A stretch of DNA of 64,000 bases from Saprolegnia diclina VS20 (lineage: Eukaryota > Oomycota > Saprolegniomycetes > Saprolegniales > Saprolegniaceae): positions 390,048 to 454,047 of the forward strand of contig NW_008246070.1 in the NCBI RefSeq assembly GCF_000281045.1. Reading direction: 5' to 3'. The translations under genes and the position numbers were made by a program. Every line of letters begins with the position of its first letter. Positions within the stretch are counted from its first letter, which is position 1. Below are positions 45,112-56,217 of this stretch, one piece after another. The notes under the pieces are model-generated. The model was not told the DNA's origin and did no database searches. It saw only the letters and a list, made by a program, of their open reading frames with translations.

Positions 45112-46568
45112 CTATCTTCGCGCCTGGACGGCAATGGTCGTATGTGGGCGCACGGCAAGCGCATTTCGTCGGTGCACCGATATGTCGGGCGCCGACTGAA
45201 CGTTGCGTGGGTCCGCCGTGAGCGCTCGGCGCCGCTGTAAGCTTGCGTAGAGCTCACTCGAGCTGTGCATGAGGTCGTGCTTGTGCAGCGACTCGACGCT
45301 CGAAAAGTCGGCTTTCACAAATGTCCACTCGGTTGGTGCCGAGTGAATCCGGTTGAGCGCCGGCGACGACCGAAAGTGATCCGCAAGCGACGGCGTCGGC
45401 TTGGGCTTCTTCTTGACCCACGTGCCGCCGCCGTGGCGCACGGGGGTGAACGCGGGGGGGGCGGGGGCTGGTATCGTTGTGAGGACAACAGGTGTATGCG
45501 CCTTGGCGTGGGCTTGCAGCAATCGCGCTTCCACGTTCGCCCGGCGCGTCGCTTGGCGCACTTCTTGCAGCTGGACTTTGAGCAGCTCCATGTGGGCGCG
45601 AGCGTCTTTTTTTTGCTGGCCTGCCATCCGCGCCGCGTTCGCGTCCGCCTCCTTTTGGAGCGCGCTCGCCAAGAGCGCTTGAATCTCGGGTGTGAATCTA
45701 CGTACGTATTGCGGAAGACACTTAAGTAGACAGCGTACGTGGCATTCTCCTCGGCCAGCGACGGAAACTAGAGCACGAAACTGTATATTTTCACGTCCAG
45801 GTGCGTGTACCTTGAGGCAACTGGCGCGTCGCCGTGGGGCGGCCACGCGGGCCTTGCTGTCCAGCAAGAGCGTCACCAAGTCGGCGCGGCCGAGCCGGGC
45901 TGCAAGCAAAAGCGGTGAGACACCGACCTGCAGCATCCGTCGTCACACCATGGCAGAAGTGACTGCGTACCGAGTCGCAAAGGTCGACGTTGGCGCCATT
46001 GACGAGGAGCCAGGCGGCAATGTTCAGATAGCCCTTCTGAATCGCTACGTACAAGGGGGTTTGGTGCACCTAGTCTTGCAACCGTTGCGAGATGTCGTCA
46101 TCGATGTATCGTATAGGACCTTGTTGTACGCGTTGACGTCGCCGCCGTAGAGGAGCACGATCTCCATGGTTGCCACGTGCTTGGGTGTCCCACCCGGCAC
46201 GTCGGGGCAGCCCCTGATGGTGTTACCTGTCGAGCTATTGCAGGTAAAGGTGCGTACCTTGCGGCGCAGATCATGGGCGTGTCATCGCGTTCCTAGAGCA
46301 CTTGCATACTTGGGGCGTGGATACCGCTACGTACGTAGGTATCGTCCTCCTCAAAGCACTTTTCATTCGGGTCGCCGCCCTTCTTGAAGTAAATACTCGC
46401 GACGTGGTGACGCGCCTTGGCGCACGCGTGGTGAATAATGATAAGCGGGTCCGGAATATCTACGACACCGAGTCGGTCACCAAGGCCTTGTGTGGCCAAC
46501 GTCGTACCGACGTAGCCCGCCGAGACATCGGTGGGGTCAGTGAAGTAGTCGCTCACGGCAGCCCCCAT
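45112..46568 (-). CDS. Ankyrin-repeat protein
   Basis: Seven exons (46568-46335, 46292-46258, 46213-46120, 46069-45971, 45927-45811, 45767-45739, 45697-45112), with introns of 41-50 nt in mixed phases, give 397 residues. Splicing yields continuous ankyrin repeats: IHHACAKARHHVASIYFKKGGDPN, DTPMICAAR.., VATMEIVLLYGGDVNAYNK, HQTPLYVAIQKGYLNIAAWLL and VSPLLLAARLGRADLVTLLL. The C-terminal half is a charged helix (LLASALQKEADANAARMAGQ and on) followed by a basic, Ser/Pro-rich disordered tail. I do not know a named relative. Exon 6 is only 29 nt, so a gene finder may miss it. The start at 46568 is the first ATG in frame; an upstream exon is possible. Confidence in the gene is good, in the 5' end moderate. 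Confidence 0.75.
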
Positions 46569-47225
46569 GAGTCATAAACGTTACGCGCGTACACCTCGAA
46601 ATAGGCTCTGGCGTTGATTCGCGTGAACGCGACGGCTGCTTGACGTAGCAGACTCACGAGCTCGGCGTATTCTGCTGTTGCCCAATCTCCGCCCAGCGCA
46701 ATCGAGCAGGCGCAACGGACGCTGGGAGACAGGTCCCGTGGCGCTGGCCTGTGTGCGTGCACTGGTCGCAACGAGTTCAAATGACTGCAACCACGCGCGC
46801 TGCAGTCGGAGCGAGTTGGCACTCTTAGAGAAGCTAAAGAGCCTTTCTCGAGGCAGACAAGAAAGCGTGGTGCGCACCGAAGCGGATGCCCCCTGCTAAT
46901 GCCGACGTCTACTGCCATCGCCGCTACGGCCGGTGGCAGCTACCCAACGCAGTTGACGCGTTTGTCGTGGGTGCATTTGCGGAACAAAATCTATGTTGCC
47001 AGTTGTAAACGATAGCACATCAAGCTCAAGTTATTTTCCAAGGTCATGCTGCCCAACTGTCAATATCACAAAAGGCTGAGAACAGCAGTGGATGGTGGCC
47101 CACCGAAAAGTACGTTGCGATTGCGATGCAACGGGACGGCCAATGGCATCGTCGCGTAACCGAGCCGGTACGGAGGTTGACCACGCACGTTTGCTTCTGG
47201 CGCTCTTGCGAATCCACTTTTCAAA
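46569..47225. other. Intergenic region
   Basis: About 660 bp between the divergent ankyrin and acyltransferase genes. A minus-strand frame at 46553-46918 overlaps the ankyrin start in another frame and shows no motif. No clear promoter element is seen. Confidence 0.4.
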
Positions 47226-48190
47226 ATGGTACGAGTCGACTATGCGCAGTCCCGCGCCTTCCAAGCCGCCTACAAGATCTTCTACCCGCTCTACGAACGC
47301 TTCTACGACTGGCACCTTGAAGGTCTCGCCGCACCCAACGTGTCTCCTGTAGCTTCCTCTAGGTCAAGAGAACATCCCCAAGGAAGGTCGTCTTCTCTAT
47401 GTCGGCTACCACTCGATCCACAACCACGACCTCTTCCCGAGCGCAGCAGGCATCTACGAAGCAACGGGCGACCTCCCGTGTGCTCTCGTGCACACTGTAG
47501 TCATGTTTTTCTTGGGTCCTTCACCAGCCGAAGTAATCCGCGCTCATGGTGGCGTAGGTCCATTCCTGCGTATGGTCGGCGGCATCTCCGGCACGCAAGC
47601 TAATGCGATTGCCATGTACGACGCCGGGCGCAACTGTATGTGCATCCCAGGCGGCGGCGAAGAAGCGATGCTCGGCTTCGAGTCTGCGTACACACTTCTC
47701 TGGTACCATCTCGCGAGCTTGTCCACGCCACATGGCGTGTTGGTGTAGGAAGAGCAGCTCGGGGCGCGACCGCCGCGGCTTTGCAAGGCTTGCGCAGCAC
47801 GTGGGCGCGACGATCGTGCCGTACGTGACGCGGAACGGCGAAGAAATGTTCTTCAACGTCTTTGGGTACACGTGGAATCTATTGGGACTCTCGCGCGCCT
47901 ACGCAGCGCTCACGGCGGCGACGCCCATGCCATGGCGCTGGGTTCTGATTCACTTGCGCATGTACGTGTGGTTTGTGGTCTGGACCTTCTGGAGCCTGCC
48001 CGTGCCGGTCCGCGCCGGCCTCGTCTTTGGCGAGCCCATCGTGCCGCGCGACGGCGAGTCGGACGCAGAGCTCGCTGAGCGCGCAAAGGCGAGTCTCCAA
48101 GCGCTACTCCGCCGCGTCAACCCGGGCGGCGTCAGCTACCGGCGCGGGCTCCTCCAGCGCTACCACGCAATCAAAGCCTACAAGTACTAG
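47226..48190 (+). CDS. TMEM68/DGAT2-like membrane acyltransferase
   Basis: Three exons (47226-47322, 47363-47702, 47749-48190), with introns of 40 and 46 nt and phases closing, give 292 residues. The first acyltransferase motif is RLLYVGYHSIHNHDLFPS, with His and Asp five residues apart. The second is CIPGGGEEAM, the place of the family's PGG.REA motif. The join at the second intron gives YTLLWKSSSGRDRRGFARLAQHVG, and then IVPYV, both in register with DGAT2, phytyl-ester-synthase and TMEM68 proteins. A hydrophobic stretch (MYVWFVVWTFWSLPVPVRAGLVFG) lies near residue 225. The likely reaction is acyl transfer to a glycerolipid or alcohol at the ER, but the acceptor cannot be told. The first intron is 40 nt, among the shortest in the window. 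Confidence 0.8.
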
Positions 48191-48229
48191 TAGACTATTA
48201 CGGATATATTGACAAACACAGAAAAAAGG

Positions 48230-49549
48230 TTAGGGCGTAAACCCCCCGAGGAGCGGCGGACGACGAATGTTGTCGTAGCGCGAGTGCGGGTACCACAAGT
48301 TGTTGGGTCGGAAATCCATGTCTTCTTTGCCGACCAGCGACGCGTACGTCGTAAGCAGTGACGCGCTCGAGCCCGCTGCCGCGTCACCGGATGCCTCCCA
48401 GAACATGAGCCCGCCAAGGCGATGGGCCTGCATGTACGCCACCTTGGCCGCGACAGACTTAGGGTCGTCGTACCTATCCGGGGTAGGGTTACTTTCGGGG
48501 GTAGGGTTACGAAATGTACACGAGAACGGTGTGCGTGGTCGCATTGTACGCATACGTGGCCTGCGCCACCGCATCAAACGTGGGCGACGCATGCCGAGCA
48601 ATGTCCTTGTAGTCCCAGAGCCCGTCGGGGGCGTGGGAGCCGGACGTTGGCGGCGCAAACGGGGCGAAGAGCCCCCGCGTCCGCTCAAACGACTTGCCGT
48701 AGAGAGGGACGCCCATGACAAGCTTCTCAGATGGGCATCCGCGCGTCAAGTAGTACTGAACCGCACTGCTCACAGAGCTGCGAAGGCCGTCGGGTGCGTG
48801 CGGGTTGGGGAAGAGGTTGCTGTGGTACCCGGCTCGGCGGCTCCACGCACCGGTATACTCGTACCTACAGTCGTAAGCGTCAGCAAGACGGCGTCCAGGT
48901 AATCGTACGTCATGAGATTGAGAAAGTCGACGTGGCTGCAAATGGCTGCCATGGACTCCTTACCCCAGTTGGCGGGAAACCCCGGTGCGGCGATACTGAG
49001 CTCGGTGCGGAACGGGAGCGCATGAAGGGCGGCGCGCATGTCGGCCAGAAGCGTCGCAAAATGCGGCAGCTGCGCTAACGTCGGGTACTCCCAGTCAAGA
49101 TCGATAAAGTCGAGGCCGAGGTCCTCGAGCAGCGCGACGGCGTTGGCGACAAAGGTCGCACGGAGGCTCGGCGAAGCTGCGATCGTCGGGAACGGACCGC
49201 TGCCGCTCCAGCCGCCAAACGAGAGACCAAACTTGGTTCCACGGAACGCGCGTTTGTACTTGTTGGCTTGGCCAAAGCAGCCCTGGACGGCGCCGATGCC
49301 CAAGTCGCGCCCGTAGACGCGCTGGGTCGCCGCAAACTCGTCTAGAAAAGTGATCGAGCCGTCGACTTGGGGCATCGCGAACGCGTAATTGACGTGCGTG
49401 ATGCGCGACCAGTCGAGATTGGCGATGTGGAAGTCGCGGTAGATGCCCCACTCGAGAAAGTAGACCACATTGCGGTACGCGTGCAGACTCGACGCGGGCG
49501 GAATGGCGAGCGCAAGCAGCAGCAGGACTGTGCGTACGACTCGATGCAT
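48230..49549 (-). CDS. Secreted GH18 chitinase
   Basis: Three exons (49549-48909, 48864-48520, 48473-48230), with introns of 44 and 46 nt, give 409 residues. A signal peptide (VVRTVLLLLALAIPPASS) is followed by the GH18 barrel: NVVYFLEWGIY, ITHVNYAFAMP, GLSFGGWSGSG, and the catalytic DxxDxDxE motif as DFIDLDWE (D147, D150, D152, E154), with Glu as the proton donor. Further strands are NLMTY, restored by the first join, GVPLYGKSF and GGLMFWEASGD. No chitin-binding module is present. It would hydrolyse chitin outside the cell. Saprolegniales have some chitin in the wall, so it may act in growth or on insect, crustacean or fungal chitin. The second intron carries two telomere-like repeats. Converges on the acyltransferase gene with 39 bp between. 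Confidence 0.92.
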
Positions 49550-50871
49550 GCTGGGCAGTTGCGCAATAATGGCTGGCGCTGCGTTTGCAGTGGGTGCCAG
49601 TGTAGTACCCTGTAGATCGGTCGGTCCACGCTAATAGCACCAGTCGTTCGGCTTGACACGCGACCGACGGACTTCGAACTTCGGTTCAACGACGACGATA
49701 CAATTGCCAGCGTCTACGTTGTAGTCGAAGGGAATCGAGTGCGAGGCCTGCAGCGAGGCGGGTTGGTGGTGACATGCCAATGAGCCTCTCCACTTGCGAA
49801 TATCTTGGTGTGTTCCTGAAGCCGCCCACACGTTTTGTCAATGAGCCATCTGGTTGTGCTCGAAGTTTACGACCGCGCTTCGAGATGTCGCCAACACAGT
49901 ACACGGAGGGCCAGGCGACGGGGACGTCGTTGCGTGATTTCTGTCGCTTGGCACATTTGGTCCTTTGCCGACTTGAGTGCAGTGTACACGAATATGATAT
50001 CATGTACCTTGCGTCTGCTGTGGTGTCGCGCTTTGTTGTTGTTGTTGGACTGGGTCTATTGAGATATTATTTCCTACAGGTTTTTCTGTTTTGTTTACAC
50101 GGTGCGTTGAGAGGCGGGCGTCTTTTGGCGAGAGTGCGTATTTTTGGTGATTTGTTGTGGGAGGTTTTCCTTCGAGGCTAAGTGAGTAACGACGCCCGCT
50201 TGGCCAATCCCGAACGGGTTACGGCACGGCGGTTCTTCCGATTGGGTACACCGCGCAGAGGCAGGAGGTCGGCCAATTGAATTTGCATGCGCGCAGCTGG
50301 ATTTGAACCCGTTCGAGCTCGAATTTAAGTGGAACGCCTCGACCACTACACCAGGGGCCGACCCCCCGGCGGTTTGTACTTTGGCGGCTCGGTCGTTACG
50401 CACCTTGCAGCGATGATAGGGCCAGTCGTCGTCGTCATGGCGTGGATCGCGTGGATCGCGATGGCCGTGCCCCCGCAGGCAAATGAGCTGTCGTAAATTG
50501 TGGGGCTTGCCACGAGTTGGAGGTCTTCTAGATGTCGGCATATATCTCTATCGACATGTGCTCAGATCGTTCAGCTCGAGACAGTCAGCCATGAGCTACC
50601 GCCCTCAAGTGGCGACTACACTTGCCACCGCTTGGAGAGACAATGGCAAATAGGACGCTTGAGACTGCATGAGGTCTTTGAGCTGCATCATCGACCCTGC
50701 ACATTGCTGCCGGCTGTGCATTGGCAGCCCATCATGTTGAAGTTGCGATCTTGGTTGGGCATCCGGATACAAACCGGACATGAAACATCGAAGAGGCCAA
50801 GCGCGAACTTCGAAGAAGAAGACGCGGAGCTCGAAGATTCCGGCGGTGACCCACTCGAGAAGACCATCATC
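49550..50871. other. Longest intergenic region, 1.3 kb
   Basis: This lies between the divergent chitinase and ATG18 genes. It holds the tRNA-like element at 50292-50362 (listed separately), a T-rich stretch near 50030-50100, and a CATCCGGATACAAACCGG element near 50760. The ATG18 frame is open back to 50500, and an ATG at 50734 could add 46 mostly acidic residues to it. Confidence 0.45.
50292..50362 (-). repeat. tRNA-like element, possible SINE head or tRNA pseudogene
   Basis: On the minus strand TGGTGTAGTGGT matches an RNA polymerase III A box as found in tRNA-Gln and tRNA-Val, and GGGTTCAAATCC, about 38 nt further on, matches a B box. Between them ACTTAAATTCGAGC sits where the anticodon arm belongs. 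The stems do not pair properly: the T stem has mismatches and no acceptor stem closes. I therefore see a degenerate tRNA or the head of a tRNA-derived SINE, not a working tRNA. No A-rich tail was located with certainty. Confidence 0.4.
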
Positions 50872-52289
50872 ATGTCGCTCGGCCTCAAGTCGACGGACCC
50901 GGAGAGCCAAGTGCTCTACGTGAGCTTCAACCAAGACGCGACGTGCGCTATGCTCCTGCGCCATCTCCTCATGACGACGGCGTGCGTAGGTGCATCAGCG
51001 TCGGGACGCGCCAGGGCTTCTTCGTCTACAGCTGCGAGCCCTTTGGCCGTTCGTTCCACGAGGCCTCGGGGGGCATTGGCATTGCGCAGATGCTCTTCAG
51101 CACGAGCCTCGTGGTGCTCGTGGGCGCCGGCGAACAAGTCTGTATTGCATGCTGCGTCGACTTGCAGGGCTAACGTACCTCGTGTAGCCGGCCTTTTCGC
51201 CTCGACGCCTTCGCGTCTGGAACACGAAAACGAGCGCCGCGATCTGCGACCTCAACTTTGTCACAGCGGTGCTCAGCGTGCAGCTCAACCGCCAGCGGTA
51301 CGCTGCCTAAGCGGCGGTGAAGCTCATGCCACGCTAGGCTCGTCGTCGTGCTCGAGCGCAAGATCTACATCTTTGACATCAACTCGATGCAGGTGCTCAA
51401 CACGCTCGACACGGCGCCAAACCCAAAGGCGCTCTGCGTCCTCTCGCCCGGCGACAATGGCCATCTCGCCTTCCCGACGGGCACCGTCCCGGGCGAGATC
51501 GTCCTGTACGACGCCAACAACCTCAGCGTCCTCAATGCAGTCCAAGCGCACCGTGGGACGCCGGTCGCGCTTGCCTTCAACAGCACTGGCACGCTCCTCG
51601 CAACCGCGTCCGACACGGTATTCCGCTTGCTTGCTTTTCCGCCCTTTATTGGCTATATGAGGGCACCATTCTGCGCGTCTTTGATGTGCCGAGCGGCAAG
51701 AAGAAGGCGACGTTCCGACGTGGCTCGTACCCGGCGCAGATCTACTGCCTCGCGTTCAACGCCGCGTCGACGCTGCTTTGCTGCTCGGGCGACACGGGCA
51801 CCGTCCACATCTTCTCGCTGACTGAGACGTCGTCGCGGTCGGGCTCGTTTGTCACGTTTGCGTCCATTCCGCCGTCGCTCAACCCGCTCGCCGAGGCAAA
51901 GGCGTCCGACGCCGTCCTCGGCGCCGTCGGCTCGTACATCCCGTCGTCCATGTCGCGCATTGCCGAGGGCACGCGGGACTTTGCCTTTGTACTTCGCCCG
52001 CTTCCAAGCTAGGACAGCTCACATGGTTGTAGGCGCGACTGCGCACGGCGCGCGTGCCCAACCTCTGCGCGATCCATGGGCCGAGCGAAGGCAGCTCCAA
52101 AGCTCAGCTCTTGGTCGCGACGATCGATGGCTACTTCTACCAGTACGCATTTGACGTGCATGTTGGCGGCGAGTGCGCCCTCGAGCGCGTACGTCCAAGT
52201 CCCTCTCCTTCTGCGATGATAGCATATGCTAGGAAAACATCCTACGCGACTCGTCCTCGGAGGAAATCACAGCCGCGTACCTTACCTAA
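50872..52289 (+). CDS. ATG18: ATG18/WIPI phosphoinositide-binding WD40 protein
   Basis: Seven exons (50872-50942, 50990-51137, 51188-51297, 51338-51617, 51662-51988, 52033-52188, 52233-52289), with introns of 40-50 nt and all phases closing, give 382 residues. PROPPIN landmarks: VLYVSFNQDATCISVGTRQGF across intron 1, FVYSCEPFG, RRLRVWNTKT, LERKIYIFDINSMQVLNTL, GEIVLYDANNLS, HRGTPVALAFNSTGTLLATAS, and the lipid-binding FRRG motif at about residues 221-224 (ATFRRGSYPAQIY). It binds PI3P and PI(3,5)P2 on phagophore and endosome membranes, downstream of the Vps34/Beclin complex. An upstream in-frame ATG at 50734 is possible. The last exon has only 19 codons. It converges on the mannosidase gene with 62 bp between stops. 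Confidence 0.92.
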
Positions 52290-52351
52290 GAAGATACGAC
52301 ATTTGGTGTTGCCTGATTGCCCTTTGACTACAAGGGCCTATGCCCTTCGGA

Positions 52352-55300
52352 CTACCTACCAGGAACCTTGGCGGGGGCGTCGGCGTCGGTGCACACATCG
52401 CTCGCGTCCTCTTCGCTGGCCAGAGACTGAAATGCCTCGATGACCTGGGGAGGGTCGTCGTCCTTGGCGACCTTGGCATCACTCGTCTTGAGCGCCACCT
52501 TGTCGGCCATATCGTCCAGCCCGACATCTCGGAGACCGCTAAGGAGCGCTTCGAGTCGCAGATCGGCGTCGTCTTCGTTTTCGAGCAAATGCAGCGCTTC
52601 GTCCGAGAAGCCGAGTCCTTTGAGCTGCTGCAAGACGCGCGCAAAGGCTTGGGCCGTCGGCGTCGTCTCGTCCGACGCTGTCTCTTCCTCTTCGGGCGCC
52701 GTGGCGTCCACGAGCGCAATCGTCCACGCCGAGACGCCGGTTGCGTCGCTCGTCTTGAGCGCGAGGTGGAGGCCCCAGCCGTGCGGCCCCACGACTTTGA
52801 GGTCGTAGCGCGACCCGACAACGTACGGGAAGTCGTCGTCGTCGCGGGGCACAATGTGGTGCTCGAGCGAAACGCGGGTGTGGGGTCGGCGGAGTCGCGC
52901 CTCGGCCGTCTGCGCCACCATGACGATGGGCACCGAGATCGGGGTTTCATCCTGCGCCGCATCGGACGTCGACGACCGCGCCATGATCATGAGGTCCTCG
53001 GCCGCGTCGGTGTTGACGATGATGACGGCACTCGCCCCCGCGTCCATGCCGCGGCGCGCCTTGTCGTCAAAGTAGCAGTCGCCGCGCTGGACGAGCACGA
53101 TCGCGCCAGGGTCGACAGCGTCCATGGCCGCACACGCACGCAGAGGCGAGGCGAGTTCCACCGACCGCTTCTCGACAAAAACAGACGACCCTTCGGTCTT
53201 GGTCGGACCAAAGAGCGCGCCGGAACACGTGATCGTGTCGATCAGGACGTCGTCAGCGTCGTACACGAGCAGTCGACAGCGCGTCGTCACGTCCGTCTCA
53301 AAGTTGTGGATGCGAAAGTCGGCGAGCGGCGTCGGCTCGGGCGAGTGGAACTCGACGACGATCTTAGGGTCGCCGAGGTTGGTGACCTTGAGCGCATCGC
53401 CGGGAAACCGAGCGCTGCGGGCGCGAAAGCCGCCGACGAGCTGATCGATGACAAAGTCGCCGAGCGCGTCGCCACCGTGCAAGACGCGGGGCGCCGTCGC
53501 CTTGGCCGAGTTCTTCTTACTCGCCTTGGCTGCGGCCCGACGGGGCGCGTCGCACCGGGGCTTCATCTTGACAAACGCATCCTGGTACGAGGCGTCAAAC
53601 GAGACGGACGCGTAGAACGGGAGGCGCGGACACGTGAGCGCTTGGCGGGGCGCACGCGGGGCGCCGTTCGGTGGCCAAATGGCTGCGACTTGGGCCGAGG
53701 AAAGCACAGGGAACGGGTGCGCCTCGGTCGTAAAGACGTAGTTGCCTCGTCGAAGCAAATTGTTGTCGTCAAAGAGCAGGTAGAGGTACTTGCACGTTTC
53801 CGAGAGGAAGAAGGAGGGCATGTCGTCCTCCTGGGCGCGCGACTCGACGTCCGCGATCGACGCGTAGCCGCACGTGGTTTTGGAGAAGCGCTCGATGGAC
53901 GCGACGAACGCCGCGCCGGCCTTGCGCCACGAGTCGTCGCGCGTCGCTGCGTGCATGTAGAACGTCGACTCGATGAGCTCGGGCCGCAGCGGGTACCGGT
54001 TGCTCGAGGCTTTTTTGGGGCGCCACCGACCCACGTCAAACTGCTCGGGGAGGAAGCCGTACTTGTGCCACACCTGGTAGTAGGCGTTGAGGCTCTTGGC
54101 GCTCGTCTCAAAGTCCCCGAGGAGTGTCTGCATGCCCGGCCAGAACGCGACGAGGTTGTCAAAGACAATGGCGGCGCCGCCCGTGCAGCCGTCCCACATG
54201 GAGACGTCGCCGTACCAGTCGCCGTGCTTGTTGTGCTCCATGACGTTCGAGTAGACTTCCTCGAACATACCGAGCGACTCGGCGTCGCCAAAGAGGACGT
54301 ACATCTTGAGAAGGTACTCGTAAAAGCTGTCGGAATTGGAGCCTGGGCCGCTAATCGTCTCGGTCCAGTCGCCCGAGTCGACGTCAATGTGCTTGCCGAG
54401 GAGCCCGACGCTCGACTTGCGCTCGAACAGCGCCCGCACGGCTTTTCGAGCCGCGAGCGCGTACACCGGGTTGCCCGTCAAAACACTCAGCATTGTAAAC
54501 TCCATCGTGAGTGAGCCAGCGCCGGCCGTGGAGGCCACGGTTGTCTCGCCCCGGGGCACGCCATAACGCAAATTGACCGTCCCGTACGGAATGCCCGTCT
54601 TGGTCACAAATGCTGGGAGAAGCCGGTCGGCAAGGTCAATTGCCAAGCGCAGGAGCCCGTCGTCGTACGCGCTTGCTTCATAGATGCCGAGCGACGCGTC
54701 GACTGCAAACATGTGGGCCGAGAGGAGCCCGCCGAGGACCTAGACCGTATCAGCGCCTCAACCAATATTGATGACGCACCCGAATCGTGGTCTCAAAGAC
54801 CGAGACTTCGGTGTTGAGGTCAAAGCTGGCCCCCGACAGCACGAGGCGCACTGCGCGGCGAAATTCTTCAAAGTCGCCAAAGACCACCAGTGTGTCGAGC
54901 GTGTCGATCAGCGTCAGCATTGGGATCTTCCCGAGCTCGAACGTGTCGCCCTTGCACGAGATCGGGCGGAGGTTGTCGAGCGGGAACGCGTGCTCCATGT
55001 AGTTGTTGTACGCGTGGTAGAACATGGTCTTGACAGTCGCTCGGAGCCGCTTGGTGTCGTCGCTGCTCTCGTCTTGGGCCTGCAATTTGGTCGCACACGC
55101 CAACGGCGTGCACACGCTCAAGAGGTACTCGCACAAGATCGGCTCCGAGACGCTCTCAATGTACGTTTCTGTCGGTCGAAAGCTGCAGCACGAGAAGCGG
55201 ACCTCGGCGCTGCGGTTGCGCGCGACAGGCGACTGCCGCGACCCGCCATGGCACGCGTCGCCGTTCAAGAACACGTGCGTCACGAACGGCCGGGCGCGCG

Positions 55301-55607
55301 TGGGCGACGCCTCGCCGTCGGTCGCACCGAAGAAGCGGCCAATGAGATTCACCGAGGCCTCGGCGCCCGTGACGCGGTCGATCGCGTACTGTCGCACGTG
55401 CTCTTGGTGGCACCACTCGTAGCGCCACCACGAGCCGCTCATGTGGAACGTACGGCAGACGCCGTCGAGGCTCGTACGGTGGTCGCCGTCGGCGCTGGGC
55501 CTGGCCAACGGCGGCGCGGTCGTTGCCGACGGCTTCGGGACGTGGGTGAGCGCCTTGGTGCTGAGCGCCACGACCAGCAGCACGAGTAGCGCCGCCCTCC
55601 GTTTCAT
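52352..55607 (-). CDS. MRH lectin-GH47 mannosidase-PA fusion, EDEM/Htm1-like
   Basis: Two exons (55607-54780, 54739-52352) with a 40-nt phase-0 intron give 1071 residues. Residues 1-20 are a signal peptide. Residues 48-172 are an OS-9/Yos9-type MRH lectin domain: WW at 60-61, Q73, R137 in AEVRFSC, E155 and Y161 stand where OS-9 binds mannose. GH47 follows at about 188-620: MFYHAYNNYMEHAFPLDNL, IDTLDTLVVFGD, SLTMEF with the presumed acid E356, SNSDSFYEYL with D413, RPELIES with E530, and TEAHPF with the calcium-binding T614. A PA domain lies at about 775-890 (IVLVQRGDCYFDDKARR, ISVPIVMV), as in EDEM3. No KDEL-type tail is present. The protein should trim mannose from misfolded glycoproteins in the ER, with its own lectin to hold the product. 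Confidence 0.9.
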
Positions 55608-56217
55608 GCTTCGTTGTCGACACTGAGCTTGACGTTCAATGCACCCATATCCGGATATCCGGATATCGGTGCGATCAGATCGCCATGCGGTCGACCGAGT
55701 CTAATTGCTGGCGCGTCCGTGGCCAAGTAAGCGTGCGTCCACGTACTCGCTTAGAGCCAACGCGGTAAGCTGATTACACGGCGCTGCTCAAGCGCATGCT
55801 AGCTGCCATTCTACTACGCGTCAAGAGCTTCGGGATCGGCACCATGTTGGTCCGATGCATCAGTGGCGGTCGCATCCGAGGCTCCTCGTCGGGGTGTTCT
55901 AGGACTGCAGTGGCGTCATCGGCGCGGGCTTGGCTCGTCGCACCAGTCGTGGGTGCATGTCCATAGATAGGTAGCTATGCGTTTCTTCTCGTACATCTGT
56001 GCGGCAGTGTACGTCCTACTGGCTGTGCAGGAATTCGTGTCGGAGCGCAGGTCTTGGACAGCGTCGGGTATGAGAACAAGCAGCAACGATCGCTTCAGCC
56101 CGTTCGGTCCAACACTTCTGCGCCATTGTCTTCATATCATCGGTTGCGCTTCCGTTTCGGCGCTGATAATAGCTGGCGCGACTGCCTTTTTATCAGTCGC
56201 CAACTCACCAGAGCAGC
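55608..56217. other. Divergent intergenic region with tandem ATATCCGG
   Basis: About 610 bp between the mannosidase and the large membrane protein gene. At 55647-55669 the 8-mer ATATCCGG is repeated head to tail twice and followed by ATATCGG, about 40 bp before the mannosidase start. No gene or RNA is recognised in the rest. Confidence 0.5.

Noticed and set aside
46553-46918. Minus-strand 121-codon frame upstream of the ankyrin gene
   Set aside because: It is out of frame with the ankyrin repeats and has no motif of its own.
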